Shown piece by piece: positions 42,601 through 52,167 of a stretch of 64,000 bases of DNA (position 1 is the stretch's first letter; the number at the start of each line of letters is the position of its first letter). The notes below the pieces were generated by a model, which was not told where the DNA came from, searched no databases, and saw nothing but the letters and a program-made list of their open reading frames with translations. Made by a program: the position numbers and the translations under genes. Source of the stretch: Rhizodiscina lignyota (lineage: Eukaryota > Ascomycota > Dothideomycetes > Aulographales > Rhizodiscinaceae); NCBI GenBank assembly GCA_010015805.1, contig ML978122.1, forward strand, positions 1,522,453 through 1,586,452, given 5' to 3'.

Positions 42601-44333
42601 ATGGCACTGCCAGCGACGGAGATCGAGGCATACTCACTGCCGCGTTTGCTGAAGTTCTCATTACGGGTGGTAGCAGCAGTGCCAGTGCACACGAACTCTT
42701 CTCAATCTTAGACCGCTTTGTGGAGGATTTCCACACCCTCTTTGCTCCTGTCGACAGCGTCAGCGGCCACGCTACACCAAGCAAGGCTTCAGTCAACTCT
42801 GAAAACAGGTCCTCACGCCTCATCAACGCTGCCGCTGATGCCATGGCTGGTCTTGCGCCAGGTAGCGGTATGGGCTCGAATCATTCGAGCCTAAGAAAGA
42901 AGTTCGGATTCAGTACGCTGCACCGCAAGAACAGCAAAGCGGATAGTCATACAGAACCCGAATCGACCTCCGTCTGGCGCACCTTGAGCAAGGGCCGAAG
43001 CACCACTCTCAGCAGTGTCGAGAACCCTCCGTCTCTAGTCCGCAGCAAGTCCCAAGACGAGCGCGACCGCGTATATACGCCAAAGAGGCCTGTATCTCGT
43101 GATCGTCCAACAGTCATGGGCGCATTTGAGGGAGAGCGTAGGGAACTCAGCACCATTGGTGAGAATGCTGTTGCTGGCCCTCCTAGGAAGAAACGCCGCA
43201 GCAGCTTAAGTGATTTAGGCGATCTGAAGAACAGCCCCCTTCCGCCCCGGCTCGAGTTGCAACTACCACAAAGCCCAAGGCTGACAGGACCAGTTAGTGG
43301 CTCGCCGGTAGGGAGTCCAAGTCCAGTCAGATCGGGCATACCGCAGAGGAAGGGCAGCATGATGAGTCCGGCCCCGTTGAAGGAGAATGTAAAGCCAAAT
43401 CCTTATTCGACGCTTCCACGCTTGGCGGCTCCTCTCTCACCTACTGGAACTGGCGCAGGTCTGACGAGAGGAAGTCCAAATCGTCCTGCCGGTCCGCGAG
43501 TAGTAGGCGCAACATCCGGCGTGCAGTCATCGGACGAGGTGGTCATCACGGCCCACAACACGTCTCCAAGCAAGCGCCGCGCCGGATCGGTCACAAACTC
43601 TTCTGGCATCCCGAGTCTTCGATCTCCTCCCCCACCGCTGAACGACGGTCCCGGTGCAGCTAACATCGCACGATTCCCACCACCGTCTGGCACAACCGAC
43701 AAGTCCATCTCCCCTGTAGCGCCGCCCAGCCCAACCCGTAAACTCCGCATGCAGAGTCCCCAGAAGCTGCGCGAGCGCCTCACCACCGAAGCCAAGTCCG
43801 TCAAGGAGGCAGACGACGCACTCGCACAAGAAATGGCCAAAATCGGCGAGGAGCTCAACGCACTAGGCTCTGCACAACGACCAGGCTCATCCTCCAGCCG
43901 CCCAGGCACCGCTTCAAGCGCAGGGTCAGCCGCACTACACCACCTCTCAAATGGATCCGGCATTGCAGATCCCAAATTCCGCACCCTGGAAGCCCGCCTC
44001 AAGACCCTCGAGGCCGCCATCCCGACCACCATCGCCTCGCTTTCAAAGCGCTTGACCGCCATCGAGGCCGACGTCTCCTCCTCCCTGGCAGTGTCGGAGA
44101 GCAAGGCCCGCGGATTGGACGAGGCGCTGCGCGACGCGAATAAGGAGAATGAGGCACTGTATGGACGCTTTAATGAGGAGCTGGCGAGGGTGAGCAAAGG
44201 GGTCAAGGAGGCCGGGATGGCGGAGCTGAGGAGGCAGATGGGCGGGATGAGGGAAGAGAGTGAGAGGTTGAGGAAGGAGAATGCGAGGCTGAGGAGGGAG
44301 GTTGTGGGTTTGAGGGCGCAGTTGAGGGAGTGA
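39606..44333 (+). CDS. bud3: BUD3-type Rho guanine nucleotide exchange factor
   Basis: A single-exon gene of 4.7 kb for 1575 residues. The N-terminus (SPILCFYGPSATATSS, RIQAHVFSPAGLQSYPRLT, LSWLDIDLVLPPGTM) matches the conserved region before the DH domain in filamentous-fungal BUD3, which activates a Rho GTPase at septation sites. The DH (RhoGEF) domain covers about residues 240-480: ELLDTEESYVSKLHDL, DCYTDYIHAHSQF, and EPVQRLPRYNLYIDNIIKQL. A PH-like stretch follows to about 600, then a helical region near 880-1050. A long Ser/Pro/Arg-rich tail ends in a coiled coil (about 1440-1575, leucine/arginine heptads). Assignment to BUD3 rather than another RhoGEF rests on the N-terminal region and size. 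Confidence 0.8.
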   Translation: MVALTPPPPALSPESLELFYVVDELLARSPILCFYGPSATATSSATSSRIQAHVFSPAGLQSYPRLTISPSSPLYAAINCLPREEQGDEICRGLAFSIYKYFAELPDSVRSVWEQQPTALGRQPHAPKLFSDAHAAILASRMTKVENVEEVVKDVKQALSEQDLSWLDIDLVLPPGTMRQIDARESLDDSDDGFFRQRYGGYASVVKLFGEPAFLPTSKLRRAPSKPSGLNRNASFSRRQKESLRREMCELLDTEESYVSKLHDLLHSVAFAFREKASNKSSDSTSPSAQALEKLFPPSLDVILKTNTEFLEAMRSILEETENEAIKDIESTSPDDVLVSQSAPSTADVTGAASLAQCLLDWLPKFSDCYTDYIHAHSQFSQFLKIFMSETGSSFSKRIQETGEQRLMSMLIEPVQRLPRYNLYIDNIIKQLPARHSAIKLFLKARNTIAEICSRDVAPMTAARVVEILSAIAPIWPASLAPMGRIISAVDVSMLEPPYRIDLQHPRTTHGILLFFTDTVVLLHKKSKQSTSARTLLGMLDGTNVIPPNTADGEDLAYRQHMRLADVEFSELQDGKLIQLIHSPSQARPFGPRRPRSRSLDIAVQVYYLSGAYENRAVRLSEEIAKARVESRFSEAERESHKWEVRSTGASGAELHLFTSLFEDPTNQMNVERGPPAKVRIVVDPLRGSRTIKPGQDGVDIVGNLTIQGEGFFKLEMSSAGEAGTKDHITTKEFLAVLGKRLSNALQNRGNIRNPNLTPLLLARNQQILQSLNVVVETNDVEMSSSTKDSFRAPSPVKLLSNLFGGSVPSSPTKHSRGALSLGNVPTMLPASTSSTSLPDTDMQPVLRSPTRPKSIFDLSGAASLAVPDSTSNLEQTLSSYVLALHARKGNIVGRVLRARAHSADEAAVNELYNTLLEDPASHHAAAQAPVDVLFAAFEKFVKVAWTLEYGYILDPATLTAVQIGQDFTDSFRSKFAEMNQQNRAAIRDIVKLLADLLDGTASDGDRGILTAAFAEVLITGGSSSASAHELFSILDRFVEDFHTLFAPVDSVSGHATPSKASVNSENRSSRLINAAADAMAGLAPGSGMGSNHSSLRKKFGFSTLHRKNSKADSHTEPESTSVWRTLSKGRSTTLSSVENPPSLVRSKSQDERDRVYTPKRPVSRDRPTVMGAFEGERRELSTIGENAVAGPPRKKRRSSLSDLGDLKNSPLPPRLELQLPQSPRLTGPVSGSPVGSPSPVRSGIPQRKGSMMSPAPLKENVKPNPYSTLPRLAAPLSPTGTGAGLTRGSPNRPAGPRVVGATSGVQSSDEVVITAHNTSPSKRRAGSVTNSSGIPSLRSPPPPLNDGPGAANIARFPPPSGTTDKSISPVAPPSPTRKLRMQSPQKLRERLTTEAKSVKEADDALAQEMAKIGEELNALGSAQRPGSSSSRPGTASSAGSAALHHLSNGSGIADPKFRTLEARLKTLEAAIPTTIASLSKRLTAIEADVSSSLAVSESKARGLDEALRDANKENEALYGRFNEELARVSKGVKEAGMAELRRQMGGMREESERLRKENARLRREVVGLRAQLRE

Positions 44334-46363
44334 GAGCTTTTGTTTCTGTGCATGAGGATGATTTCCTTAATTTCTTTCTTTTCTCTTCCGAGTTTCACGA
44401 GTGTTGATGAGTGCGCGGTGTTCTTCTAGGTCGCTGGCGTTTACGATGCTCAGGCGGGCTGGGTATATGACGATGGCTTTGGCGCTGGGTGTTTGGATAT
44501 GGACTGTTTGGAATGTTGGAGCTGGACACGCTCTGTGGGGAAGTGGATGATGCTTTTTATATGTGGTATAGCAGTGGAAGAATGGGTGGTTCGACATTGT
44601 GAAAATGCAGAAAAGTTCTGTAAATGGTGTGCTGATCAATTTTATGCACCATCCTCTCCACGTGCCCGCCTCTTTTACCGCTCAAAGTGACTTACAGAAA
44701 TTGAACTGGAAAGCAACCATTTTCGATTTTGTACTTGGGTCGAACGGAAAAGAATTGATGCTAGAGTATTTGGAGCTTAAGGATGTTGTTTGTGCCATCA
44801 TGGAGCGGAATTCGCATAGAGTTACGGATGTTGGTGAGATTTCTCTTGCAGGATTTGTCGCTCTTCCACGTCATCGAGAGCATCGCTGAAGGTTTGATGT
44901 AATCTGCTTTAGATCATATCTATTGTGCCTGCACGGCTTCGACGAATTTAACCGCCGTTTGCTCAAGCCCCTGCTCTCTCTAACGGCCCTCCACGGCACG
45001 CCGTCATGAAGAATGGGTCTAATTCCACGCTCTACTCCGGGTGAACAGAAGAAAGACGGTGGTACAGACAATGATGACACACTCTTCTGGTATCTGTATT
45101 TCGAAGATAGATTCGGTAAGATTTATGACATAATTAGAGTCTCGATGGGGGTGGTGACTGCAGTCGATCATACGATTGATGCTGTGTCCAATCTCCTGAA
45201 TGGGTTCATCTACGGACAGCTCTGTAATGCAGGAGCGGAAGCTCATATCATATGCCATGGAATATTTCGTCGCTGGCTTGAGAGCAGTGATACAGGAGGC
45301 CATGCCATGCGTCTCTGGAAGCCGTACGGATCTTGTTAATCTCCCAACTCCTTCTAATCCTTCCTCCAGGATGGGATCGTCGACCTTTGTTGCCACGTAT
45401 TTGACGGTCCGAGGTGCAATCAAGAAACGAGAACCTTTCACATGTACGACTCGGAAGTAGTTCGCGGAGTCTATTCCATTCCTCGGTCGTTTGGTCGTTC
45501 GGTCATCTTGCCAAGTCAAATGAGGCCTGCAATAAGGGAGCGCGAATGTTTAGATAGTCATAAGACCTTTGGCCGGCGCAAACTTGAAGCCATTCTCTTC
45601 ACGCACGTGGGACAACTGCCGTCTGTTGGGAGAGGAGGAAGTAGGAAGAGGATGTTGGTTTTGCAGGGTTAGCAAGCCTGGCGGACGAATTGAGTCAGCT
45701 CCCGAGGACAGGTGCTTAATTGGGAAGCTCGTGGACAGCAGTGGCGGGCTGTGTGGTGTGGAGAGGCCCCGGAATGGATGAGCGTGCGACGGCGAAGATA
45801 AGCTGCTGCTCCCCGTCGACATTTCCGCTGTTGAGGAACGCCACTACAGCTGCCTCCGGGGCAACAGTGCGACTGCATCTTAATAAAGAGCGCCAGCGGC
45901 ATCGCGAACTTGACGCGAACCAGCATTTCGAACTGTGGTACGGCCGCTGCTAGCGCTGTGCGGTTGGACTCGATTTGCGTCAGGGGGTCCCCTCGCATTG
46001 CGTCTGCGCTACGCCGCACCTTTAATACACAGCGAACACTCCCACTCCTCCTGCATTGTGCCTGAATTGCCGCCTCAAGAGACACGCAATCCCGAAGAAC
46101 TTCACAATCGCGCCAGCTTCCGCCATTCCTCGTGGCAAGCGATGATTAGGTCTCCAACCACGCGCTTGAAACACTGCACCTCCCCCTCCCTCCGATTGGC
46201 CTCGAAACCCACCTCCCCACGCAGCTCGGGACCCGCTTCGAGGACTGAAGGACTGACTGACTTGTCCTCGCGTCAGCCTCGCCATCATCTGCTCGTACAT
46301 GCGATTGTGCTATTCACGGCCTAGCATGTTCGTTCTCGTCGCGAAGTACCCTTTCGACCAGCA
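44334..46363. other. 2-kb intergenic region after BUD3
   Basis: Between the BUD3 stop and the next rightward gene. It contains one orphan minus-strand frame (listed separately) and GC-rich sequence upstream of the gene at 46364. No repeat or RNA gene is recognised. Confidence 0.4.
45019..45519 (-). other. Orphan open frame, possible exon of an unknown gene
   Basis: A 166-codon uninterrupted minus-strand frame that begins with TTG, not ATG, so it would need an upstream exon; a possible acceptor (ATTGCAG) lies just upstream at about 45530. The translation has varied composition (RFLIAPRTVKYVATKVDDP, RMIDCSHHPHRDSNYVINL) and ends in a hydrophobic stretch. I do not recognise it. An overlapping plus-strand frame (45200-45460) makes chance openness a real alternative. 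Confidence 0.25.
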
Positions 46364-48133
46364 ATGAAAGACTATGGCTGGTTCCTTCGAGGCGTCCAGT
46401 CCGCCATCTTCCTCTACGTCTCTTGCGGCCCATGTCACGATGCGTCATATCGCCGGAAGAGGAAGAAGGAGGCGATACGGAGTAGGCAGGAGAAGGAACA
46501 GTTGAGGGCAGATTATCCGGAGGCGCTTCATCAGCCCTCGCCGTTCGACATCAATCCTTACTGGCAGGAGGAGATTGATATTGGACCGGGTCCTCCGCTG
46601 AGGAAGGCAAAGAGAACGGGCAAGGCGAGTGGAGATGGAAGTCAGGCCCAGAGCCAGAGGAGTCGGGCATTGACAGCGGCGACACAAACGTCGTTCGATA
46701 GCAGTCTTGCGGAGCAGCAAGGAAAGAAGATTGATCTTTCCAAATTGAAAGAGCTGGATCCAGCACATATCAAAGAGAAATGGCAGAACAGACATCAACG
46801 AAGAGACGAAGAGAATATGTCGGACGAGGAATATTACGAAGGCATGATGGATGGTGAAAGTAGCTCACGTCGACGACCAAGCCATGGCGGTTCATCTGTT
46901 GCCCCTGGAGGATGGCCAACATATCCCAGGGAGAAGCGCAAATACCGCTACACTACTACACGCGCACCACCTGTGAACGACCTTCACCCGCCTATTGTTG
47001 TTACCCCTTCGGTCTACCGGGCGGAGCGACAATGGATGAAAGAGGGCCCCCCTTCAGCGGCATTTATGAATGGCAAGGCAGGAACACGCACGAATACACC
47101 ATCACGAAGCGAAAGCGCACTTTCCAATCGCGACAGGGCGCATAGTTCGCCGCGGATTTCGCCAAACTTGTACAGACATGTTGGTCAGAAGGCCCTGGAT
47201 GAGAAGGTCAGGCGTGGAGAGACGCCGGAGATACTACCAGTATCACGAGGTTCTTCACGCCGCTCACCCATTGGTGGCAGCCCGAGATTGAGTCAAGAGA
47301 ATGTGAATGTTGCGGACTACGCGGAGCATTCAACACCAGATAGCTCATTCGAAATGCAGCGTGTGCCAGGGCGGAAGAAGCGAAGGCCACGAGCATTGAA
47401 CCTAGCGTCCTCTAACATGGACTCGTCAGAGTCTTCTGAAGGCGAGACTATTATCACACCAACAACGACGGTCGATGGCAGTTCGAGCAACGTTGCAAAG
47501 CCTGAGCCATCCTATCACCCCTCTGGCACTGCTACATACAGAGTACGAAGCTCACACACGCGGCTAACGACCATCCTGTCGAGTAACGCCTCAAACTCCC
47601 CTAGCGTGGAGCGCGCAAGGTCGATGAGCCCTCAGTTCGACGGAGTGGGCAATACCCAAAGCGAGAACATTTCTCCAATGCAGTCCTTGCGCTCGTCGCC
47701 CCAGCCGTCGATGCCTGGATCTCCCGTCCCTTTCAAACCTATAAACTACAGCCTCGAGTCCCTACCTGGGTCAAACGTCGTCATAAATGGCATCCCCATT
47801 CCCTCCAAGGAATCAGACGTCAGGCAGGGTCGGGGGAAACGGCAAGATTCCCAACTCTCGCCTTCGAGGGCACCAATCATAATCAAAGACTCCTCGCTCC
47901 ACGTCCTCCAAGAACTTGTCTCGCCCTCGACGCTGCTAAATTCGCGAAACGGGCGCTCGCCAGCTTCGGCGGTGCGCGTCAAGCTGCCCGACGATGGGCA
48001 CGACGAGGATGCAGATGCGGATGTTGAGGACGAGGATGACGACGGCTGGCTCTGGACTGAGACTGGGGAACGGAAGTACAGGAGCTTGAGAGAAGCTCGA
48101 GACGTGAGGAATAGATGGAGCATGGATTTCTAG
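46364..48133 (+). CDS. Conserved fungal protein of unknown function
   Basis: A single-exon gene for 589 residues with ATG at 46364. The first 80 residues look conserved: MKDYGWFLRGVQSAIFLYVS, a short hydrophobic stretch with CGPCHD, then a very basic segment (RRKRKKEAIRSRQEKEQ), and HQPSPFDINPYWQEEIDIG. I recall similar N-termini in uncharacterised Pezizomycotina proteins, but no function. The rest is Ser/Pro/Arg-rich and disordered, with a DEDADADVEDEDDDG acidic tract near the end, before a structured-looking tail WLWTETGERKYRSLREAR. The hydrophobic start could be a membrane anchor or a signal sequence; the basic segment behind it fits a cytosolic-side anchor. Confidence 0.75.
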   Translation: MKDYGWFLRGVQSAIFLYVSCGPCHDASYRRKRKKEAIRSRQEKEQLRADYPEALHQPSPFDINPYWQEEIDIGPGPPLRKAKRTGKASGDGSQAQSQRSRALTAATQTSFDSSLAEQQGKKIDLSKLKELDPAHIKEKWQNRHQRRDEENMSDEEYYEGMMDGESSSRRRPSHGGSSVAPGGWPTYPREKRKYRYTTTRAPPVNDLHPPIVVTPSVYRAERQWMKEGPPSAAFMNGKAGTRTNTPSRSESALSNRDRAHSSPRISPNLYRHVGQKALDEKVRRGETPEILPVSRGSSRRSPIGGSPRLSQENVNVADYAEHSTPDSSFEMQRVPGRKKRRPRALNLASSNMDSSESSEGETIITPTTTVDGSSSNVAKPEPSYHPSGTATYRVRSSHTRLTTILSSNASNSPSVERARSMSPQFDGVGNTQSENISPMQSLRSSPQPSMPGSPVPFKPINYSLESLPGSNVVINGIPIPSKESDVRQGRGKRQDSQLSPSRAPIIIKDSSLHVLQELVSPSTLLNSRNGRSPASAVRVKLPDDGHDEDADADVEDEDDDGWLWTETGERKYRSLREARDVRNRWSMDF

Positions 48134-49230
48134 CCCCCACCACCTTTTTTTTTTATGGGGCACATTCTTTCGCGCGTCTTTCAAGCAAGACCGCTTTTCT
48201 TTCTATTAAATTGCGTTGCCATCATAGCGCAGGCGTTCCCAGGGAGTTTGATCGGGTTCTGGGTTCTGGAATCACGATTGCAGTTCATGCATGGCGTTCG
48301 GGCTTTGGTTCTCCTGTTGGGCTATGATGTTATGGCGTCGCTTTTTCTGTCGTTCTGTTCGTTTCTTTCCTATGTTACGAGTGTTTTCTTTGCCAACGGA
48401 AGGACTGCCGGCATTTGGCATGGAAAGACGGGTCCATCGCACTGCAGCATTTTTAGACTGTGAGAGTCAATGGAAAGGATTGGATTGTTCATGAAAAGGA
48501 GGACCTCGGATTATCTACAAATTTTAAACATCACTTCAAACAGAAATTGCAAGGCCTGTCTGATTGCTCTCAATGGGATAACGTGATGCCTTCGCTCAAG
48601 AGTTGCGATTCCGGCCTGAGGCGAGCAAAGATGAACGGAGCGACATTGACGAAATCCTTAGCCAGTTGGATTAGCAACAGAACTAGAATCAAGTCTTCCG
48701 CTAGTTTGAAGGCCAAAGCAGACTTTGACCATGTTTCCGCCGGTTGATGGTCGCGCGATGTAGTATCAGGAAGCGCCGGGGTAGTCGGAGCTTTGGTGGC
48801 CACTCGTGCACGCCAAGCCTCGCAATTCATGTTTCACCACGACGTGTTTGTTTCGAGCACACCGAAGATGCTCCCCCAAGTATGGGAGGACGGGCCAGCG
48901 GTGCTCTGGACTTTGGTACTGCGTCGCAAGCATCTCCACAGCATGCGCCCGCCCAGGCCAGCAACTGGCCAAGATGGCGTTTGTAGAGAAGAGCGTTCGT
49001 TTCCGCTTCCTTTGTCGTGTTTGAAAGGTTCGTGAGCCGCTCCGGCTCGGCTCTCATATACATAGCTAGGTGACAATGCATTCTTATTGTCTATTGATTC
49101 TGTAAATCACCATTTTTTGGGCGTCCTGGGGAAGGGTTACTCGTATTTCATTCTTCTATTCTATTTCCGAGCCCTTGAAGGGACATTCCTTTTTCTTTAA
49201 CTACCAAAGATTTCATCTTCTTAAATCACG
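48134..49230. other. Intergenic region
   Basis: About 1.1 kb between two rightward genes. A T-rich run lies just after the upstream stop (about 48145-48157). Overlapping short frames at 48744-49081 on both strands have no recognisable protein character. The last 60 bases before 49231 are T-rich, as in promoters. Confidence 0.45.
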
Positions 49231-50574
49231 ATGCTGGTCATTTCGTGGGCACTTCCGCTTTTGATCGCCGTCACAGAGGCAAGGAGCCTCTATCACAGGT
49301 CGCTTCGAAAGAAAGACAGTAGCCATGAGCTCTCACCGAGACATGAACTCGACTCCTCTGCTGGACAGCAAGGCGACTCTGCATTGGCGGCACTTTTGCA
49401 AGCTCTCGGGTTAGATCCCAGTGGAGGTCAAGACCAAGGTCAAGACCAATCTGGTGGACAAGGCCAAGGATTCGGCGGAGACGGCCAGGGCCAAAGCGGA
49501 GGTCAAAATGCAGGTCAAGGAGCTCAAGGAGCTCAAGGAGGTGGACAGCAGGATGGCCAAGGCAATGGAGGTCAAGAAGGAGGATTTGGCGGAGATCAGC
49601 AAGGCGGTCAAAATGGAACACAGCACGGCGGAGGGCAAAATGGTGGTCAAAATGGTGGACAAGGTGGTGGTAATGAGGGGGGCCAGAATGGCGGACAGGG
49701 CAGTGGATCTGGCAGTGCTCAACCATCTGGTCAAGGCCAGGGAGGATTTGGAGGTGGATTTGGAGGTGGAGAGGGCCATGGACATGGCGGTCGTCATGGA
49801 CATGGTGGTGACAAGAATTGCACGCAGGGACAAGACGGTGGAGGCCTCGGCGGCGGCCAAGGAGGTGGAAGTACCAGAGGTGGTGGAAATGGCCAAGGAC
49901 GCGGAGGACAGTCGACGCTGACACAGTTCGCAGCGACGAGCACGATAACTATCTCTCCAAATGCGGGCGGAGGACTTGGAGGGACGGCCGTATCCGCTGC
50001 ACCAGGAGCGCAAACCGACTCAACATCGCTGTCCTCATTGTCTGGCAACGTTTCAGTATCTGCTTCTGCCTCCGCTGGCGATGATGGTTCTCGTACAGTC
50101 GTTCTGACATTCCGACCTGGGCAGAGCGACGCCAGTACGACAACACTGTCACCTGCAGGCGCGACTTCTCAACCCGCTGGAAGCTCATCGGCTCCTTCTG
50201 CGCCCGCCATAACCAGCTCAGCGACGTCATCTAACGCCACAGCCAGCACATCTACGTCTGGTCAGATTATCATCACCAACGTCGGAGGCTCATCAACCAG
50301 CATCCTCGCAACGGTGGCGTCTGACCCAACAGTAGCTCCAGTACCGTCACTGACGATTACAGTAACACCACGGGCTTCCGAAGCGCCATCAGTGGTACCC
50401 CCGTCTGTCGACCCGGATTCTTTGTCGAGTACCATCACTTTCAGTCTCGGTAGCGACGGAAGAGATCCAACATCCGCAGCGGCGACAAAGGCCAGCGTCA
50501 TTACCATCTCAGAGCTTGCCGTGGGAGGTACGAGCGTCGTCACCACCAGCATCGTCGCTACAGTTGCCGCTTAA
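49231..50574 (+). CDS. Secreted Gly/Gln-rich, Ser/Thr-rich protein (cell-wall or matrix)
   Basis: A single-exon gene for 447 residues. A signal peptide is clear (MLVISWALPLLIAVTEARS). After a short basic linker, residues 66-230 form a Gly/Gln/Asn low-complexity region built from GGQ/GQG/GGQNGG units encoded by repeated GGTCAAGGA-like DNA (about 49420-49920), with a GHGHGGRHGHGG stretch. The C-terminal half is Ser/Thr/Ala/Val-rich, typical of O-glycosylated cell-wall proteins, and has ITISPN and TVVLTF type beta-like segments. No clear GPI-anchor signal is seen at the end (VVTTSIVATVAA). Function is unknown; wall or secreted matrix protein is inferred from composition. The repeat leaves several other frames open, which are shadows. 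Confidence 0.8.
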   Translation: MLVISWALPLLIAVTEARSLYHRSLRKKDSSHELSPRHELDSSAGQQGDSALAALLQALGLDPSGGQDQGQDQSGGQGQGFGGDGQGQSGGQNAGQGAQGAQGGGQQDGQGNGGQEGGFGGDQQGGQNGTQHGGGQNGGQNGGQGGGNEGGQNGGQGSGSGSAQPSGQGQGGFGGGFGGGEGHGHGGRHGHGGDKNCTQGQDGGGLGGGQGGGSTRGGGNGQGRGGQSTLTQFAATSTITISPNAGGGLGGTAVSAAPGAQTDSTSLSSLSGNVSVSASASAGDDGSRTVVLTFRPGQSDASTTTLSPAGATSQPAGSSSAPSAPAITSSATSSNATASTSTSGQIIITNVGGSSTSILATVASDPTVAPVPSLTITVTPRASEAPSVVPPSVDPDSLSSTITFSLGSDGRDPTSAAATKASVITISELAVGGTSVVTTSIVATVAA

Positions 50575-50672
50575 GTTGAATTTGCAGTATGTTCGCGTTC
50601 CAGCGCTTAGGGATTGGCGTTTTTAGATATATCCCTCCTCTTAGAGTCATTAAAACAGAGCATACCTCGATA

Positions 50673-51688
50673 TCATGATATAACATCTCCGGACTGTTTC
50701 TGAATCTGTCTCCACACGTTTGCCCATACTCCTGGCGCATCACTGTTCTTGCTGCCCCTCTCATTGCTCATGTCAATGAAGAATTTGTTCCTCGGCTCGT
50801 CCAGTCTCGCCACAAGCCGCCGCCACGGCGATGCCCCCTTCTCCAGCCTATCCTTTATGATCCTGCCACTAGCATCCACATTCTCTCTACGAAGGTTTGC
50901 AAAACTGCCCCACCAGCGGGGCCTTATCGCTCGGAGCTCGCCCAGCTTCAGCGTTGTAGTCTTCGCCGCGCCATACCATCTAATCGTGACAATCTGCAAC
51001 GGTGCGTCTTTCTTCAAATTCTCGGTATATCGCATCAGTGTATCTTTATTCACTCTGGCACTCGGTGCGGCAACGCCTAGAAATACGCGTGCGACGAATG
51101 GCGCGTACGCAAAGGCGGTGAAGAACAGCGGGATGAAGCCGCAGACTGTTATGGGGTTTAGCGACACGAATGTAGATGATATGGCGCCTAGCCAGCCGTT
51201 CGATTGAGGGTCACCGTATACGAGAGGGGCGATGATGGCGGAGCAACCGACGGCGCAGAAGACGGTGAGCGACTTGAGCCATGCTATGAAGACGATTTTG
51301 GATCTTGAGGCGGAGTAGATGAGGAGATGAGAAGGATAGGCTTTAAGAAAATTAGCATTAGTTGAACCGAAATTGTCTCGGGGAGAGCCTTAGAGGGAAT
51401 ACCTGGCGCCTTCGGACCATAGCGAGTTGGCTCCTGGTGGTCTTCTGGATTGATATTCGGCGTCTTTCGCCTTGGCTGCGCAGCTTCCTGTTGATCTGCT
51501 GGTCTGATTCTTGAAGGCGGCGTCTGAGAGCGCTGGGCTAAGCTAGGCCGTGCTGGTTGAGCTTTCCTCGATGCCGATGTTTTTGACCTCGTCGACGCAT
51601 TTGCTCTACATCCAATTGGATGCGTGAGAGCACTTCGAGTCCTTAAGAAGCCTCTCAACCTAAGTGCTGCTCCATTCAGAAGAGACAT
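50673..51688 (-). CDS. Probable mitochondrial inner-membrane protein (TMEM70/TMEM186-like)
   Basis: Two exons on the minus strand (51688-51403 and 51340-50673, intron 62 bp) encode 317 residues. The first ~35 residues are rich in Arg/Ser/Ala without acids (MSLLNGAALRLRGFLRTRSA), a mitochondrial presequence pattern. A Pro/Gln/Arg linker follows. The core starts YPSHLLIYSASRSKIVFIAW, has two hydrophobic segments (about residues 110-135 and 155-185, the latter GFIPLFFTAFAYAPFVARVFL), then a matrix-type tail with LQIVTIRWYGAAKTTTLKL. This layout fits the TMEM70/TMEM186 group, which assists respiratory-complex assembly; the assignment is from memory and tentative. It is head-to-head with the mitoribosomal gene at 52168. 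Confidence 0.65.
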
Positions 51689-52167
51689 TATAGTGTGTCG
51701 TCCGTTTGTCTGCGCATAGCATCAATTAGGGAAGTGGACGTTAGGAGACGCGATGCTAGATGGGACAGAAGGAACTTGTTTCGCGAAACTAGAGGTATGA
51801 GAATGTTAAGACGACAATTCACTAATGGAATACAAGGCACATGGCAAGATGTTGTATAATCAAGTGCATAAGTAGTGAACTGAGCAATGAGAAGTTGGAT
51901 GTCAAGACATGCATGTCGTCTAAACCTCCGAAGACCTTGAAGCTCCGACCAATCAGCGCGTACGTGAAATTTTATGTCCATCCATCTTCCGCAATGTCGT
52001 GTGCACGTCAAAGACACATAGTTCCCTCAACCCGACGCGCAATTACACACCTCGACAATCTCTCAAAAGCTTCATCACCCTCAGAATACCCCATCAAGAC
52101 AACCAGCTGCCGCATGGCCGCCAATTGAACTCCTCGATCCTTCCGCCGCACCTCCGTCCTCACCACC
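51689..52167. promoter_or_regulatory. Shared bidirectional promoter of two mitochondrial genes
   Basis: 479 bp between the start codons of the leftward membrane protein and the rightward uS8m gene. Both products look mitochondrial. No individual element is named. Confidence 0.5.

Noticed and set aside
43403-44398. 331-codon antisense frame at the BUD3 3' end
   Set aside because: Mirror of the coiled-coil and Ser/Pro tail of BUD3; no independent start context or family.
49271-50084. Long frames in other phases and on the minus strand within the Gly/Gln repeat
   Set aside because: They follow from the repetitive GGTCAAGGA-type DNA; only the frame at 49231 has a signal peptide and matching flanks.
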